The notes under the pieces were generated by a model, which saw only the letters and a program-made list of their open reading frames with translations, made no database searches and was not told where the DNA came from. Both the position numbers and the translations under genes were made by a program. Positions 36,267-46,560 of a DNA stretch of 64,000 bases are shown piece by piece. Origin of the DNA: Dasania phycosphaerae (GTDB taxonomy: Bacteria > Pseudomonadota > Gammaproteobacteria > Pseudomonadales > Dasaniaceae); the NCBI RefSeq assembly GCF_026891035.1, contig NZ_JAPTGG010000001.1, forward strand, positions 310,001-374,000, in the 5' to 3' direction. The number at the start of each line of letters is the position of its first letter. The stretch's first letter is position 1.

Positions 36267-38051
36267 TTAAGTATTAGTAGCTGACACCAAATCAACACCA
36301 GCCCTAACAAATTCAGCAAAGGCTTGTGCAGGCAAAGGTTTACTAAAATAAAAGCCCTGTATTACATTACAACCCAAGCCTTTTAAAAACTCTAACTGCT
36401 CTAGCTCTTCCACCCCTTCTGCGACCACATTTAAATCTAGACTGTGAGCCATGGCTATAATCGCTTTGACTATAGCGGAGTCATCCTTAGCCTTGGGCAC
36501 ATCTATAATAAAAGACCTATCAACTTTCAATTCGTCAAGCGGGAAACGTTTAAGATAGCTTAATGATGAATAACCCGTACCAAAATCATCAATAGAAAAA
36601 CTGGGGCCATAGGATTTAATATCATTAAGCTTTTTAATTAAGCTATCTTCATCGCCCATCATCATGCCTTCAGTAATCTCTAATTTCAAAAAATTAGGAT
36701 TCATACCGGCAGCCTCTATAGCGGAGCAGATAACTTGCTGCAGATTATTCATATTAAACTGTGGGCCGGCCACATTAACCGCAACTATCAAATCGCCCAA
36801 GCCCTGCTGGCGCCACGCCACTTGCTGCCTACAGGCCTCTTCTATAACCCAAGTACCTATGGGTACAATTAAACCGCTCTCTTCAGCGATAGGAATAAAC
36901 TTAAAAGGCGGCACCATGCCCATCTCTGGGCTGTCCCAGCGTATTAGGGCCTCACAACCTTTTACCTTACCGGTTTGCAAATCAATTTTAGGCTGATAGT
37001 GCAGTACAAACTCATTATTATCCAAAGCTCGCCGCAAAGCAGCCTCCATACTCAGGCGTTTTTTAGAGAGCTCATTAATTTCTTTGGAATAAAATGCGTA
37101 GTTATTCACACCTTGCTGTTTGGCATAAGCAGCAGCGGCACCAGCATTTTGTACTAACACATCCGCCTCTTCACCATCATTAGGGAAAAGTGCAATACCT
37201 ATACTGGCACTGATATAAATTTCATTACCATCAACAACAAAAGCTTTAGCTAAAGATTTTTGTATGCGCTCTGCCACAAACGCAGCGCCATCACCATGCA
37301 CCACATGGGGTAATAAGATACAAAACTCATCACCACCTAAGCGCGCTAGCTGACGCCACAAATCGTCTACACCTAAACGTGAAACAACATCACTTTCCCT
37401 AACACTGTCTATTAAACGCCTAGACACTTCCGTTAGGATCTCATCACCCGCCCTAGGCCCCAAGCTATCATTAACCTGCTTAAACTTGTCTAACCCTATA
37501 TTCAGCAAAGCCATGCGCTCTTGATCGCGCCGTGATTTTTTTATAGACCACTCTAAACGGTCCATAAACAACTTGCGATTTGGCAATTGCGTCAAGGTAT
37601 CATAGTAGGTCAGTTGATCTTGATAGGACTTGACCATCAAAGTATTGCGCAAACGCAAGGCCAGCTCACTGGAATCTACCGGCTTGGAAAGAAAGTCTGT
37701 TGCGCCTAGCTCTAAAGCTTTTAATTTGGTTTCGGCATCACTAGACGAGGTCAACACAATGACGGGGATCTGCTGCATCATTTTAAGCTTGCGCACAGAG
37801 GCTAAAATCTCAAACCCATCTACATGCGGCATATTTAAATCCAGCAACAGAATATCAGGCCTTTCGACATCTAAAACATCTAATGCTTTACGAGAATCCT
37901 CTACGGTTATAAATTTTTTATAACCTTCATCCTCCAGAAAAGCTTGCAACAACTCCATCAATAACGGTTCATCATCAACCATCATTATCACAGAGTCTTT
38001 TAGCTGCAAAAAAAGCTCATCTACTTGTAATGTGGAAACAGTTTCGCTCAT
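36267..38051 (-). CDS. REC-GGDEF-EAL response regulator
   Basis: Soluble protein of 594 residues. The receiver domain (about 15-130) has MMVDDEP, phospho-acceptor in LLLDLNMPHVDG, switch VLTSSSD and FLSKPVD. The GGDEF domain has ARLGGDEF, the EAL domain GCEALIRW, LEITEG and DDFGTGYSS, so both may be active. AAGGA five bases before the ATG supports the start. It lies 31 bp after the double-HPt hybrid kinase and is its likely output. It closes the six-gene block 36267-54567 and so may tie that surface system to c-di-GMP. Confidence 0.93.
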   Translation of the reverse strand: MSETVSTLQVDELFLQLKDSVIMMVDDEPLLMELLQAFLEDEGYKKFITVEDSRKALDVLDVERPDILLLDLNMPHVDGFEILASVRKLKMMQQIPVIVLTSSSDAETKLKALELGATDFLSKPVDSSELALRLRNTLMVKSYQDQLTYYDTLTQLPNRKLFMDRLEWSIKKSRRDQERMALLNIGLDKFKQVNDSLGPRAGDEILTEVSRRLIDSVRESDVVSRLGVDDLWRQLARLGGDEFCILLPHVVHGDGAAFVAERIQKSLAKAFVVDGNEIYISASIGIALFPNDGEEADVLVQNAGAAAAYAKQQGVNNYAFYSKEINELSKKRLSMEAALRRALDNNEFVLHYQPKIDLQTGKVKGCEALIRWDSPEMGMVPPFKFIPIAEESGLIVPIGTWVIEEACRQQVAWRQQGLGDLIVAVNVAGPQFNMNNLQQVICSAIEAAGMNPNFLKLEITEGMMMGDEDSLIKKLNDIKSYGPSFSIDDFGTGYSSLSYLKRFPLDELKVDRSFIIDVPKAKDDSAIVKAIIAMAHSLDLNVVAEGVEELEQLEFLKGLGCNVIQGFYFSKPLPAQAFAEFVRAGVDLVSATNT

Positions 38052-38082
38052 AACATTCCTTAATGGGATTGAGCCATAATGC

Positions 38083-40965
38083 TTATACCATATCCTTAAT
38101 AGTATTCATTTCTATGCGCTCAAATAACACCCTAATCAACTTCATCTCTTTACGAATTTTTTCAATATCCTGATCTTTTGCCGCCAACTCTAACTCGGCG
38201 GCAATATCAGTAAAATCATTAAAACCTGCAGTTCCCGCTGAACCTTTTAACCAGTGCGCCAAATCCGACAGCGCCACAAAATTTTGTTGCTCTATTACAC
38301 TATCCATTTCGTCTAATTGCGTGGCTAGGCGCAATACAAATTTTTCTACTATAGGCCGCAGCTTAGGATTAGCCGCTAAGCTTGATGTTACAGACTTAGG
38401 CAGCGATGGCTGCTCTAGCTGATTGGATGTGCTTTGTTCAACGCTGGCATTTGGCGCATTGTCACTAGGCAGTGTTAACCTGGCGGTCAAGGCCTTTATC
38501 TCGGCGACCACCTTTATCAGCCCTTGCTTATCGCCCTGCTTGGCCAGCTGCTCCAGCTCGTCACCGGGCTCATCAAAATGATGAAAGCCTACCGAACCCG
38601 CCGACCCTTTCAGCCAATGCCCTAAATCTTTTAAGGCTTTATAATCGTCCTGCTCTAAGGCTTGTTCTATGGTCGCCATTTGTTGCTGCAAGCGCTGGAT
38701 AAATTTATCAATGATTGTTTGAAAGCGGTGATTGCCCCCCGCCAAGCTACTGACAATGGGGCTGTTATCTGTTGCTGCTTGTACTTGCTCATCAGCAGGG
38801 CCAGCCTCCACGTGGCCGGGCTCTTGCTCCAACCATTGACCATTTAATTTTTGCGCCAATAATTCGGTAAGCTGATCTATATTAATCGGCTTAGACATAT
38901 AGTCCGAGTAACCCGCTGCTAAGCATTTTTCTTTAGCACCTTTCATGGCATCAGCGGTAAGGGCAATGACAGGGATAGCCAGGCCTTGCTCGCGCATACG
39001 TCTGGCCGCGGTAAAGCCATCCATAACCGGCATTTGCACATCCATTAGCACCAAATCAAAGCTATGTTTGGCTAATTGATCTAACGCTTGCTGGCCATCC
39101 TCTCCAGTGTAGACCTCTAAACCTAAATCACTTAACACCACACTGAGTAAATCGCGATTTTCTTGACCATCATCAACCACCAGAATTTTAGCGGCTGGAA
39201 ACTGCCATTGACCATTGACATGAGCCTCTACAGGTTCAGCTGCTTGCAACAATTCCTCTACACTCAGCATGGCGACGCCACTAATATCACCGGCATTGAT
39301 TCGGGTAGTAAAACAACTGCCTTTTCCTGGCGCGCTGCTTACCACAATATCGCCGCCCAGCGCTTCTGCAAAACGCTTACTAATCGTCAAGCCTAGGCCG
39401 GTACCGCCAAAACGCCTGGTGATAGAAGTGTCGGCCTGTACAAATGGTGAGAAAATGGCGCTGGCCTGTTGCTCCGTCATGCCTATGCCGGTATCTAATA
39501 CATCTATTTCAACAACCGCATCAGCGCCAGTAGGTACTAAGCGTGTCACCACTTTAACGCCACCTTGCTCGGTAAACTTGATGGCATTGCCAATTAAGTT
39601 GGTGAGTATTTGCCGCAGGCGTGAAGGGTCAGAGGCTATGCTAGCAGGGAAAGGCCCCTCGGGAATAAACTCTAGGCTAAGGTTTTTCTCTTGTGCTTTA
39701 ACTGCCATAACCTGTACTACATCTTGAATAATACTATGCAATGCACAGGGTAAGGTTTCTACCTCTACCTGGCCGGCCTCAACTTTTGATAAATCAAGTA
39801 TGTCGTTGATCAGCTCCAGCAGGTGTTTGCTGCTGCTGGCAATGGTGTTGAGATATTTAAGGTTTTCACTTTCCAACCTATCACTGCTGCGGGTTTTATA
39901 GGCTCGTTTTAATACCTCGGTAAAGCCCATAATGGCATTCATAGGGGTGCGAATTTCATGGCTCATATTGGCCAGGAAATCACTTTTAGCCTGGTTGGCC
40001 TGATCCGCCTCTAATTTAGACTGCCGTAGCTGCTGCTCTTTTTCTTCTAGCTCGGTAATATCATCAAAGCTTATTAACACCCCGCCCGCTTTTTCATCGC
40101 TGGTTAATACCGGTGAGCAGTTGGTTAAAAATGTTCGGTTAGTTTGCCCGGGCACCACTAATTTTATTGCTCGCCCTTTTTGTGCTTCACAGTTTTTTAG
40201 AGCCAGCGTCCAAGGCAGCTCGTCTTTTTTCAGGGCACCGCCATCCGCAGCTAACCACTCAAACATTGCCACACTTTTACCAAATAGCTGCTCACTGCTG
40301 AGCTTAACCAAACCTGAAAAAGCTTCGTTGGCCAATACTATATTTTGCTTGGCATCCAATACCAGCAAACCCTCTGCCATGGTATCCAAAGCCGACCTCA
40401 CACGATCGGGCACGGCCTGCGAAGGATCCAAGTCCTTGAGCATTTTGCGTAAATACAGAAAGAACAATATAAAACAAGTGAATGATAAAAAAGCTATCAG
40501 CAAAAACACTGGTTCCAACATAAAGCCAAAAAAACCTTGCGGCCGCAGCGGCTCAAAACGCAGCTCTATTTGCCCCCATTGGCTTTCCCCTTCCCAAATA
40601 GGTACCACTAACTGGCTATTCGCATCGCCTTCAAGCTTCCAGTGCTCCGCGTGTTCGCCCACCGTCACTATCGCTTTTGATTCACCTCTACGTATAGCTG
40701 CCGATAAGATTTCAGGATTGCGGCTCAACACCAAGCGCAGATTAGCTTCCATACGGCTGATATCAGAGCGGGTAATAAAAATAGAAGCGTTGGAAACTAT
40801 CGCCTCTGCCACGGCCACTCGGCCATCTATTATTGCCTGATCACGATTGGGGATTAAACCAAAAAATGCGGCCACTAATAATAGAGTAATTAATACACTG
40901 CACTGCCCCATAGCTAAGCGCAGGGTGGTGCCATTAGTTTTTAAAAACTGCTTCAAAAATTGCAT
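38083..40965 (-). CDS. Hybrid sensor histidine kinase with PAS, receiver and two HPt domains
   Basis: Inner-membrane phosphorelay kinase of 960 residues. Two helices (CSVLITLLLVAAFFGLIP; FLLIAFLSFTCFILFFLYL) frame a periplasmic sensor of about 115 residues. Then come a PAS domain (about 185-310; MAEGLLVLDAKQNIVLANEA), HisKA (NMSHEIRTPMNAIMGF), HATPase (NLIGNAIKF, VLDTGIGMT, GTGLGLTI), a receiver (ILVVDDGQEN, VLMDVQMPVMDG, YMSKPIN), and two HPt domains, each with a phospho-His motif (LGHWLKGSAGSVGF and LAHWLKGSAGTAGF). The duplicate HPt is unusual. Its ATG is two bases after the stop of the giant repeat protein, so the two are translated together. Confidence 0.92.
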   Translation of the reverse strand: MQFLKQFLKTNGTTLRLAMGQCSVLITLLLVAAFFGLIPNRDQAIIDGRVAVAEAIVSNASIFITRSDISRMEANLRLVLSRNPEILSAAIRRGESKAIVTVGEHAEHWKLEGDANSQLVVPIWEGESQWGQIELRFEPLRPQGFFGFMLEPVFLLIAFLSFTCFILFFLYLRKMLKDLDPSQAVPDRVRSALDTMAEGLLVLDAKQNIVLANEAFSGLVKLSSEQLFGKSVAMFEWLAADGGALKKDELPWTLALKNCEAQKGRAIKLVVPGQTNRTFLTNCSPVLTSDEKAGGVLISFDDITELEEKEQQLRQSKLEADQANQAKSDFLANMSHEIRTPMNAIMGFTEVLKRAYKTRSSDRLESENLKYLNTIASSSKHLLELINDILDLSKVEAGQVEVETLPCALHSIIQDVVQVMAVKAQEKNLSLEFIPEGPFPASIASDPSRLRQILTNLIGNAIKFTEQGGVKVVTRLVPTGADAVVEIDVLDTGIGMTEQQASAIFSPFVQADTSITRRFGGTGLGLTISKRFAEALGGDIVVSSAPGKGSCFTTRINAGDISGVAMLSVEELLQAAEPVEAHVNGQWQFPAAKILVVDDGQENRDLLSVVLSDLGLEVYTGEDGQQALDQLAKHSFDLVLMDVQMPVMDGFTAARRMREQGLAIPVIALTADAMKGAKEKCLAAGYSDYMSKPINIDQLTELLAQKLNGQWLEQEPGHVEAGPADEQVQAATDNSPIVSSLAGGNHRFQTIIDKFIQRLQQQMATIEQALEQDDYKALKDLGHWLKGSAGSVGFHHFDEPGDELEQLAKQGDKQGLIKVVAEIKALTARLTLPSDNAPNASVEQSTSNQLEQPSLPKSVTSSLAANPKLRPIVEKFVLRLATQLDEMDSVIEQQNFVALSDLAHWLKGSAGTAGFNDFTDIAAELELAAKDQDIEKIRKEMKLIRVLFERIEMNTIKDMV

Positions 40966-40967
40966 GG

Positions 40968-43163
40968 TTAGTGACTCGGTTTTTTATTGTTATCGGTTTG
41001 CGGTACGGGCTCGGCATCGGCTGCGCCACTATCGTTAGCGACTATGGACTCTAGGGTTTCTTCATCCCCTCCCGCTAAACCGCCTTTACCTTGCGACAAT
41101 ATGGGTAAAGGATCTATAAAGCGCCATGCTGGCAAGGCGCTTAACGCACTACTTAATAGCACGCCACTACGTATCAGCCACACCACATAGCCCACGGATA
41201 AGCTAGCTGTAGCAGTAACTGTGCCGCCTAATATTGATTGATTGCGTTCTATATTGCTGACAAAGGTTTCCCGCATAGTATCTAAACTATCGGATAAGTT
41301 TTGCGAACTCACTAAGACCAAGGGATCGACAAAAGAAGAAAATCCCGTATCAACACTGCCGGACACACTGGCCTCTACCGCTGAAGCTAATGCCGAATTA
41401 TTATTTAACAGCCTCACATTAATATTGCTGGTATTAGCCGTTGTAGAGGAACTATCACCATCACCTAGCTCATTGCCAAAGCCGGTGAGACTGTCAATTT
41501 CTAACGTATTGAGGTTATCAAATTGGCCATCATCAATATCGTCATCCTCATTTTCCTGAGCGATAAATGCTGCAATTTCATCGGCATCGGTCTCAGCTTC
41601 AGAATCTTCATCCGTAGAGTTATCTTCTTCAGCGCTGTCTTCTTCGGCATCGTCATCAATGGCTTCAGGCACTGGCAGCTCTGGCTCGACAACGCTAGGG
41701 TCGGTAATCACCACAAACACTTCTTCAACCGCTACCGAGGCACTGGTTTTCGCAGCGCTAGCGCCATAACTATCCGTGGCGGTCACCCGCACACTAATAT
41801 CGCTATCGCTATCATCACTGGTTAATAAGTAGCTGCTAGCAGTAGCACCATCAATCACCGCACCATCACGCAACCATTGATAGCTAAAACTGGCTAAGCC
41901 ATCGTCATCTGATAAACCTGAAGTGTTAGCGCTTAGCGTGGTGCCCACAAAGGCAGTACCGTCTATAGTGACGTTACCTACTAAGGGGTCATCAATATTA
42001 GCTACCGCTGCTGTAGCGGCACTGCTAACGCTTTCCGCGTTACCACTACCATCGGTATAACTCACTGCTACCCGTATGGTTTTGCCTACGTCCGCATCAC
42101 CTAGGGTATAAGTAGCACTGGTAGCCCCACTAATGGCCACACCGTTGCGCAGCCATTGGTAACTATAAGTTCCCAAACCATCTTTATCAGCCAGGGTTGA
42201 GGTATTGGCAGTAAGGGTTTGATCCTCCACTACCGAGCCAGCAATACTGACATTACCCGTTGGCACATCATTCACCGCTTGCACTGCTACTGTAGAGCGA
42301 ATACCCAAAGCCACAGTATCGTCACCGCCATTAGCAGTACCGCCGTTGTCTTTAAAGCTGCTAATAGTGACGACGCGGTTGCTGGTGTTGGGGGCTTCGC
42401 TGTTGTTCTGATAGCTAATGCCGTCCACTAAGGTTTCGGTGGCGGCTGCACTTAAGCTACCACCGCTAAGAGTAACGGTAACAGTGGTGCCGCTTACGGA
42501 CACGCTATAGCTCAAGCCATTGCTGGCGGTAGTGCCGCTGCTGTTAATGAGCGCTATGGCGGTGCCGTCTATATTGAGTATTTCGGCGCTGCCATTATTA
42601 ACATTGCTTATAGTTAGGGTGAGCTCGCCCAGCACCTGCCCAGATTCTATAACGTCTACTGAGGTACCGCTAAATAAGTTCTGTGCCGCGCCACCTTCGG
42701 TAAAAGTAGGGTTGCTGCCAGTCGCGGTAAACGTAGGCTCGTCGTTAACGGCAACTACCGCCACCGTGCTGGCTATGCTTAAGGCCGCAGTGTCATCGCC
42801 ACCATTAGCGGTGCCGCCATTGTCTTTCAGGCTGGTAAGGGTGACTACTCTATTGCCAGCAGTGGGGTCGTTGCTGGTATTTTGGTAGCTAATACCGTCC
42901 ACTAAGGTTTCAGTGTTTGTTGCACTTAGGCTACCACCGCTAAGGGTAATGGTGGCGGTAGTGCCACTTATCGATACGTTATAACTCAAGCCATTAGTCG
43001 CGGTAGTGCCGCTGCTGTTAATGAGCGCTATGGCGGTGCCGTCTATAGTGAGTACCTCGGCGCTGCCGTTATTAACATTGCTTACTGTTAGGGTAAGTTC
43101 GCTGAAGGTTTGGCTAGGCTCTATGGTGTCTGCTGCGCTGCCGCTAAACAGGGTTTGTGCCGC
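40968..43163 (-). CDS. Giant LEPR-XLL/DUF4347 repeat protein, C-terminal part (after frameshift)
   Basis: Continuation, in the next frame, of the gene starting at 49599; 731 residues from AAQTLFSG to the TAA stop. It holds the end of repeat 8, repeat 9 of the 160-residue array, and two Ig-like units (TANTSTLADKDGL, YQWLRNGVAISGAT, YTLGDADVG). These are followed by a very acidic linker (EDSAEEDNSTDEDSEAETD) and a C-terminal hydrophobic stretch (LSVGYVVWLIRSGVLLSSAL) with SALPAWRFIDPLPIL. The last element looks like a membrane segment and recurs in related proteins as I recall them. As the sequence stands this part has no start of its own close to the break; the first internal ATG is at 42989. 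It would be made only with a one-base shift at 43163-43170. Confidence 0.8.
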   Translation of the reverse strand, partial: AAQTLFSGSAADTIEPSQTFSELTLTVSNVNNGSAEVLTIDGTAIALINSSGTTATNGLSYNVSISGTTATITLSGGSLSATNTETLVDGISYQNTSNDPTAGNRVVTLTSLKDNGGTANGGDDTAALSIASTVAVVAVNDEPTFTATGSNPTFTEGGAAQNLFSGTSVDVIESGQVLGELTLTISNVNNGSAEILNIDGTAIALINSSGTTASNGLSYSVSVSGTTVTVTLSGGSLSAAATETLVDGISYQNNSEAPNTSNRVVTISSFKDNGGTANGGDDTVALGIRSTVAVQAVNDVPTGNVSIAGSVVEDQTLTANTSTLADKDGLGTYSYQWLRNGVAISGATSATYTLGDADVGKTIRVAVSYTDGSGNAESVSSAATAAVANIDDPLVGNVTIDGTAFVGTTLSANTSGLSDDDGLASFSYQWLRDGAVIDGATASSYLLTSDDSDSDISVRVTATDSYGASAAKTSASVAVEEVFVVITDPSVVEPELPVPEAIDDDAEEDSAEEDNSTDEDSEAETDADEIAAFIAQENEDDDIDDGQFDNLNTLEIDSLTGFGNELGDGDSSSTTANTSNINVRLLNNNSALASAVEASVSGSVDTGFSSFVDPLVLVSSQNLSDSLDTMRETFVSNIERNQSILGGTVTATASLSVGYVVWLIRSGVLLSSALSALPAWRFIDPLPILSQGKGGLAGGDEETLESIVANDSGAADAEPVPQTDNNKKPSH

Positions 43164-46100
43164 CCCCCCCTTCGGTAAAGGTAGGATTGCTGGCGGTGGC
43201 CGTTAAGGTAGGCTCGTCGTTAACTGTGACTACCGTCACCGTGCTGGCTATGCTCAAGGCTATGCTATCGTCACCGCCATTAGCGGTACCACCATTGTCT
43301 TTAAAGCTAGTAATAGTGACGACGCGATTGCTGGTATTGGGGTCATTGCTGTTATTTTGGTAGCTAATGCTGTCCACTAAGGTTTCGGTGGCGGCTGCAC
43401 TTAAGCTACCGCCGCTAAGGGTGACGGTAGCGGTAGTACCGCTTACTGACACGCTATAACTCAAACTATTGCTAGCGGTAGTGCCGCTGCTGTTAATGAG
43501 CGCTATGGCGGTGCCGTCTATATTGAGTATTTCGGCGCTGCCATTATTAACATTGCTTATTGTTAGGGTGAGTTCGCCCAGCACCTGCCCAGATTCTATA
43601 ACGTCTACTGAGGTACCGCTAAATAAGTTCTGTGCCGCGCCACCTTCGGTAAAAGTAGGGTTGCTGCCAGTCGCGGTAAACGTAGGCTCGTCGTTAACGG
43701 CAACTACCGCCACCGTGCTGGCTATGCTTAAGGCCGCAGTGTCATCGCCACCATTAGCGGTACCACCGTTGTCTTGCAGGCTGGTAAGGGTGACAACTCT
43801 ATTGCCAGCAGTGGGGTCGTTGCTGGTATTTTGGTAGCTAATACCGTCCACTAAGGTTTCAGTGTTTGTTGCACTTAGGCTACCACCGCTAAGGGTAATG
43901 GTGGCGGTAGTGCCACTTATCGATACGTTATAACTCAAGCCATTAGTCGCGGTAGTGCCGCTGCTGTTAATGAGCGCTATGGCGGTGCCGTCTATAGTGA
44001 GTACCTCGGCGCTGCCGTTATTAACATTGCTTACTGTTAGGGTAAGTTCGCTGAAGGCTTGGCCCGTTTCTATGGTGTCTGCTGTGCTGCCGCTAAACAG
44101 GGTTTGTGCCGCGCCCCCTTCGGTAAAGGTAGGATTACTGGCGGTGGCCGTTAAGGTAGGCTCATCGTTAACCCCGACTACGGTAACGGTGCTGGCTATG
44201 CCCAGGACTGCGGTATCGTCACCGCCATTGGCGGTACCGCCGTTGTCCTTGAGGCCGGTCAGGGTGACAACGCGGTTGCTGGTGTCGGGGTCATCGCTAT
44301 TGTTTTGATAGCTCATATTGTTAACTAGCGTTTCTAACTGCGCCCCCGTCATAGTGCCACCTACCAAACTCACTGTGGCGGTACTGCCTACCACACTGAC
44401 ACTATAGAGCAGGGTATTACCGGCCGTGGTGCCGGCATTGCCGTTAGTCAGCGTAATTGCAGTGCCATCTATGTTAATGACTTCAGCGCTAGCATCGTTA
44501 ACATTGGTTACGGTGAGGGTTAGGTCGGTCACGGCCTGCCCTAACTCTAAGTCTGAAGCGCTGGCGCCGCTATAGAGGTTTACGGCCGCGCCCCCTTCAG
44601 TAAAGGTAGGGTCAGTAGCCGTGGCAGAGAGACCAGGCTCGTTATTCACGCCCTGCATAGTCACGGTGCTGCTCAGGGTGAGCGCTGCCGTATCGTCACC
44701 GCTGTTGGCGGTGCCGCCATTATCTTTAAGGCTGGTGATGGTCACTACCCTATCACTGGTATTGGGGTCAGTGCTGAGATTGCGGTAGCTAATGCCGTCT
44801 ACCAAGGCTTCCAACTCTGTGGCGCTTAAACTGCCGCCGCTTAGGCTGATGGTAGCGGTGCTACCCACCACGCTAACACTGTAAGTGAGGCCATTGGTAA
44901 GGGTCACACCCAGCGGGTTGTTAACCAGTAAAATGGCGCTGCCATCTAAGTTAAGTATTTCCGCAACACCGTCATTAACATTAGTCACAGTAAGCGTGAG
45001 CTCACTAAAGCTTTGCCCTGTCTCTATGGTGCTGGCATTAGCGCCGCTATATAGGCTTACCGCTGCCCCACCTTCGGTAAAGGTAGGGTTACTGGCCGTC
45101 ACGCTTAGGGTGGGCTCATCATTCACCGCCACCATAGTGACGGTGGAGCTAAGGTTAAGTGCCGCCGTATCATCACCACCATCGGCAGTACCGCCATTGT
45201 CTTGTAAGCTGGTGATGGTGACTACCCGATTACTGGTAGTGGGATCATCGCTGTCGTTTTGATAACTAATGCCATCAATTAACGTTTCTATAGCGCCCGC
45301 ATCTAAGCTGCCGCCACTTAAGGTGATAGTGGCAGTAGTGCCTGACACCGTCACGATATAGCTCAGACTGCTTGCGGTAGTGCCGCTATTACCGTTGGTT
45401 AAGCTAATAGTGCTGCCATCGAGGTTAAGCTTTTCATCACTGCCATTATTAACATTCGTGACAGTAAGCGTCATAGCGCTAAAAGTCTGGGTGCTTTCTA
45501 TAGTACTAGCGCTGGCACTGCTGAATAGACTTTGCGCCGCTCCATCTTCAGTAAAGGTGGGGTTGCTGGCGGTAACCGTGAGGGTGGGCTCGTCATTAAC
45601 GCTAACCACGGTCACAGTAGAAGCGATATTGGGGGCCGAAGTATTATCGCCACCATTGGCCACGCCACCATTGTCTTTTAGCTCGGTGATAGTGACAACG
45701 CGGTTGCTGGTGTCGGGCTCGTCGCTGTCGTTTTGATAGCTAATACCATTCACTAAGGTTTGAGTGGCGGCGCTGCTGAGGCTGCCGCCGCTTAAAGTAA
45801 TAGTGGCCGTAGTACCGGTCACTGACACGCTATAGCTCAAGCTATTGGGGGGGGCGGTGGTGCCGCTATTACCATGGGTTAAGCTGATGACGGTGCCGTC
45901 GATACTGAGCTTTTCATCACTGCCATCGTTAACATTGCTAACGGTTAGGGTGATTGCTGCAATCGTTTGGCTACTTTCTATGGTATCGACACTGGCAGCA
46001 CTAAACAGCCCCTGAGCCGCGCCTCCTTCGGTAAAGGTGGGGTTACTGGCCGTGGCCGTTAACGTCGGTTCATCGTTAACGGCTAGCACGGTAACCGTGG

Positions 46101-46560
46101 ACGCTAAATTGGGCGCTAGAGTATCGTCACCACCATTGGCGGTACCGCCGTCGTCTTGCAGGCTGGTAATGCTGACCACACGGCTACTGGTATCTGGCTC
46201 ATCGCTATCGTTTTGGTAACTAATATTATTGATTAAGGTTTGGGTAGCAGCCGCATCTAAGCTGCCGTTACTTAGGGTGATGGTGGCGGTGGTGCCGGTT
46301 ACTGACACACTATAATCCAAACCATTAGTGGCAGTGGTACCGGTATTAGGATCGGTTAAGCTAATAGCTGTGCCGTCAAGGTTAAGTTTTTCATCACTGC
46401 CATCGTTAACATTGGTAACGGTTAAGGTCATTGCAGTAAAGCTATCACCGTTATCTATCGCATCGGCTACAGCCCCGCTAAAAACATTAACCGCCGCCCC
46501 GCCCTCGGTAAATGTGGGGTTAGTCGCGGTGGCGCTTAGAGTAGGTTCGTCGTTAACATT
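42285..46560 (-). repeat. Nine tandem ~160-residue modules (468-483 bp each)
   Basis: The block VNDEPTLTATASNPTFTEGG recurs nine times, with its PTFTEGG coding bases near 42690, 43171, 43637, 44118, 44598, 45074, 45545, 46026 and 46500. Each module carries ELTLTVTNVNDGS, LDGTAISL, YSVSVTGTTATITLSGG, ISYQNDSDEPDTSNRVVTIT and LQDNGGTANGGDDT. The two newest copies form a longer duplication with period 949 bp; 42528-43105 and 43477-44054 are almost identical. Modules nearer the N-terminus are more diverged. This is typical of large adhesins where modules act as spacers. Confidence 0.9.

Noticed and set aside
42285..46560. Regularly spaced repeats as a possible CRISPR array
   Set aside because: The period is about 470-480 bp, coding in one frame, with diverged protein modules; no 25-40 bp repeat/spacer pattern.
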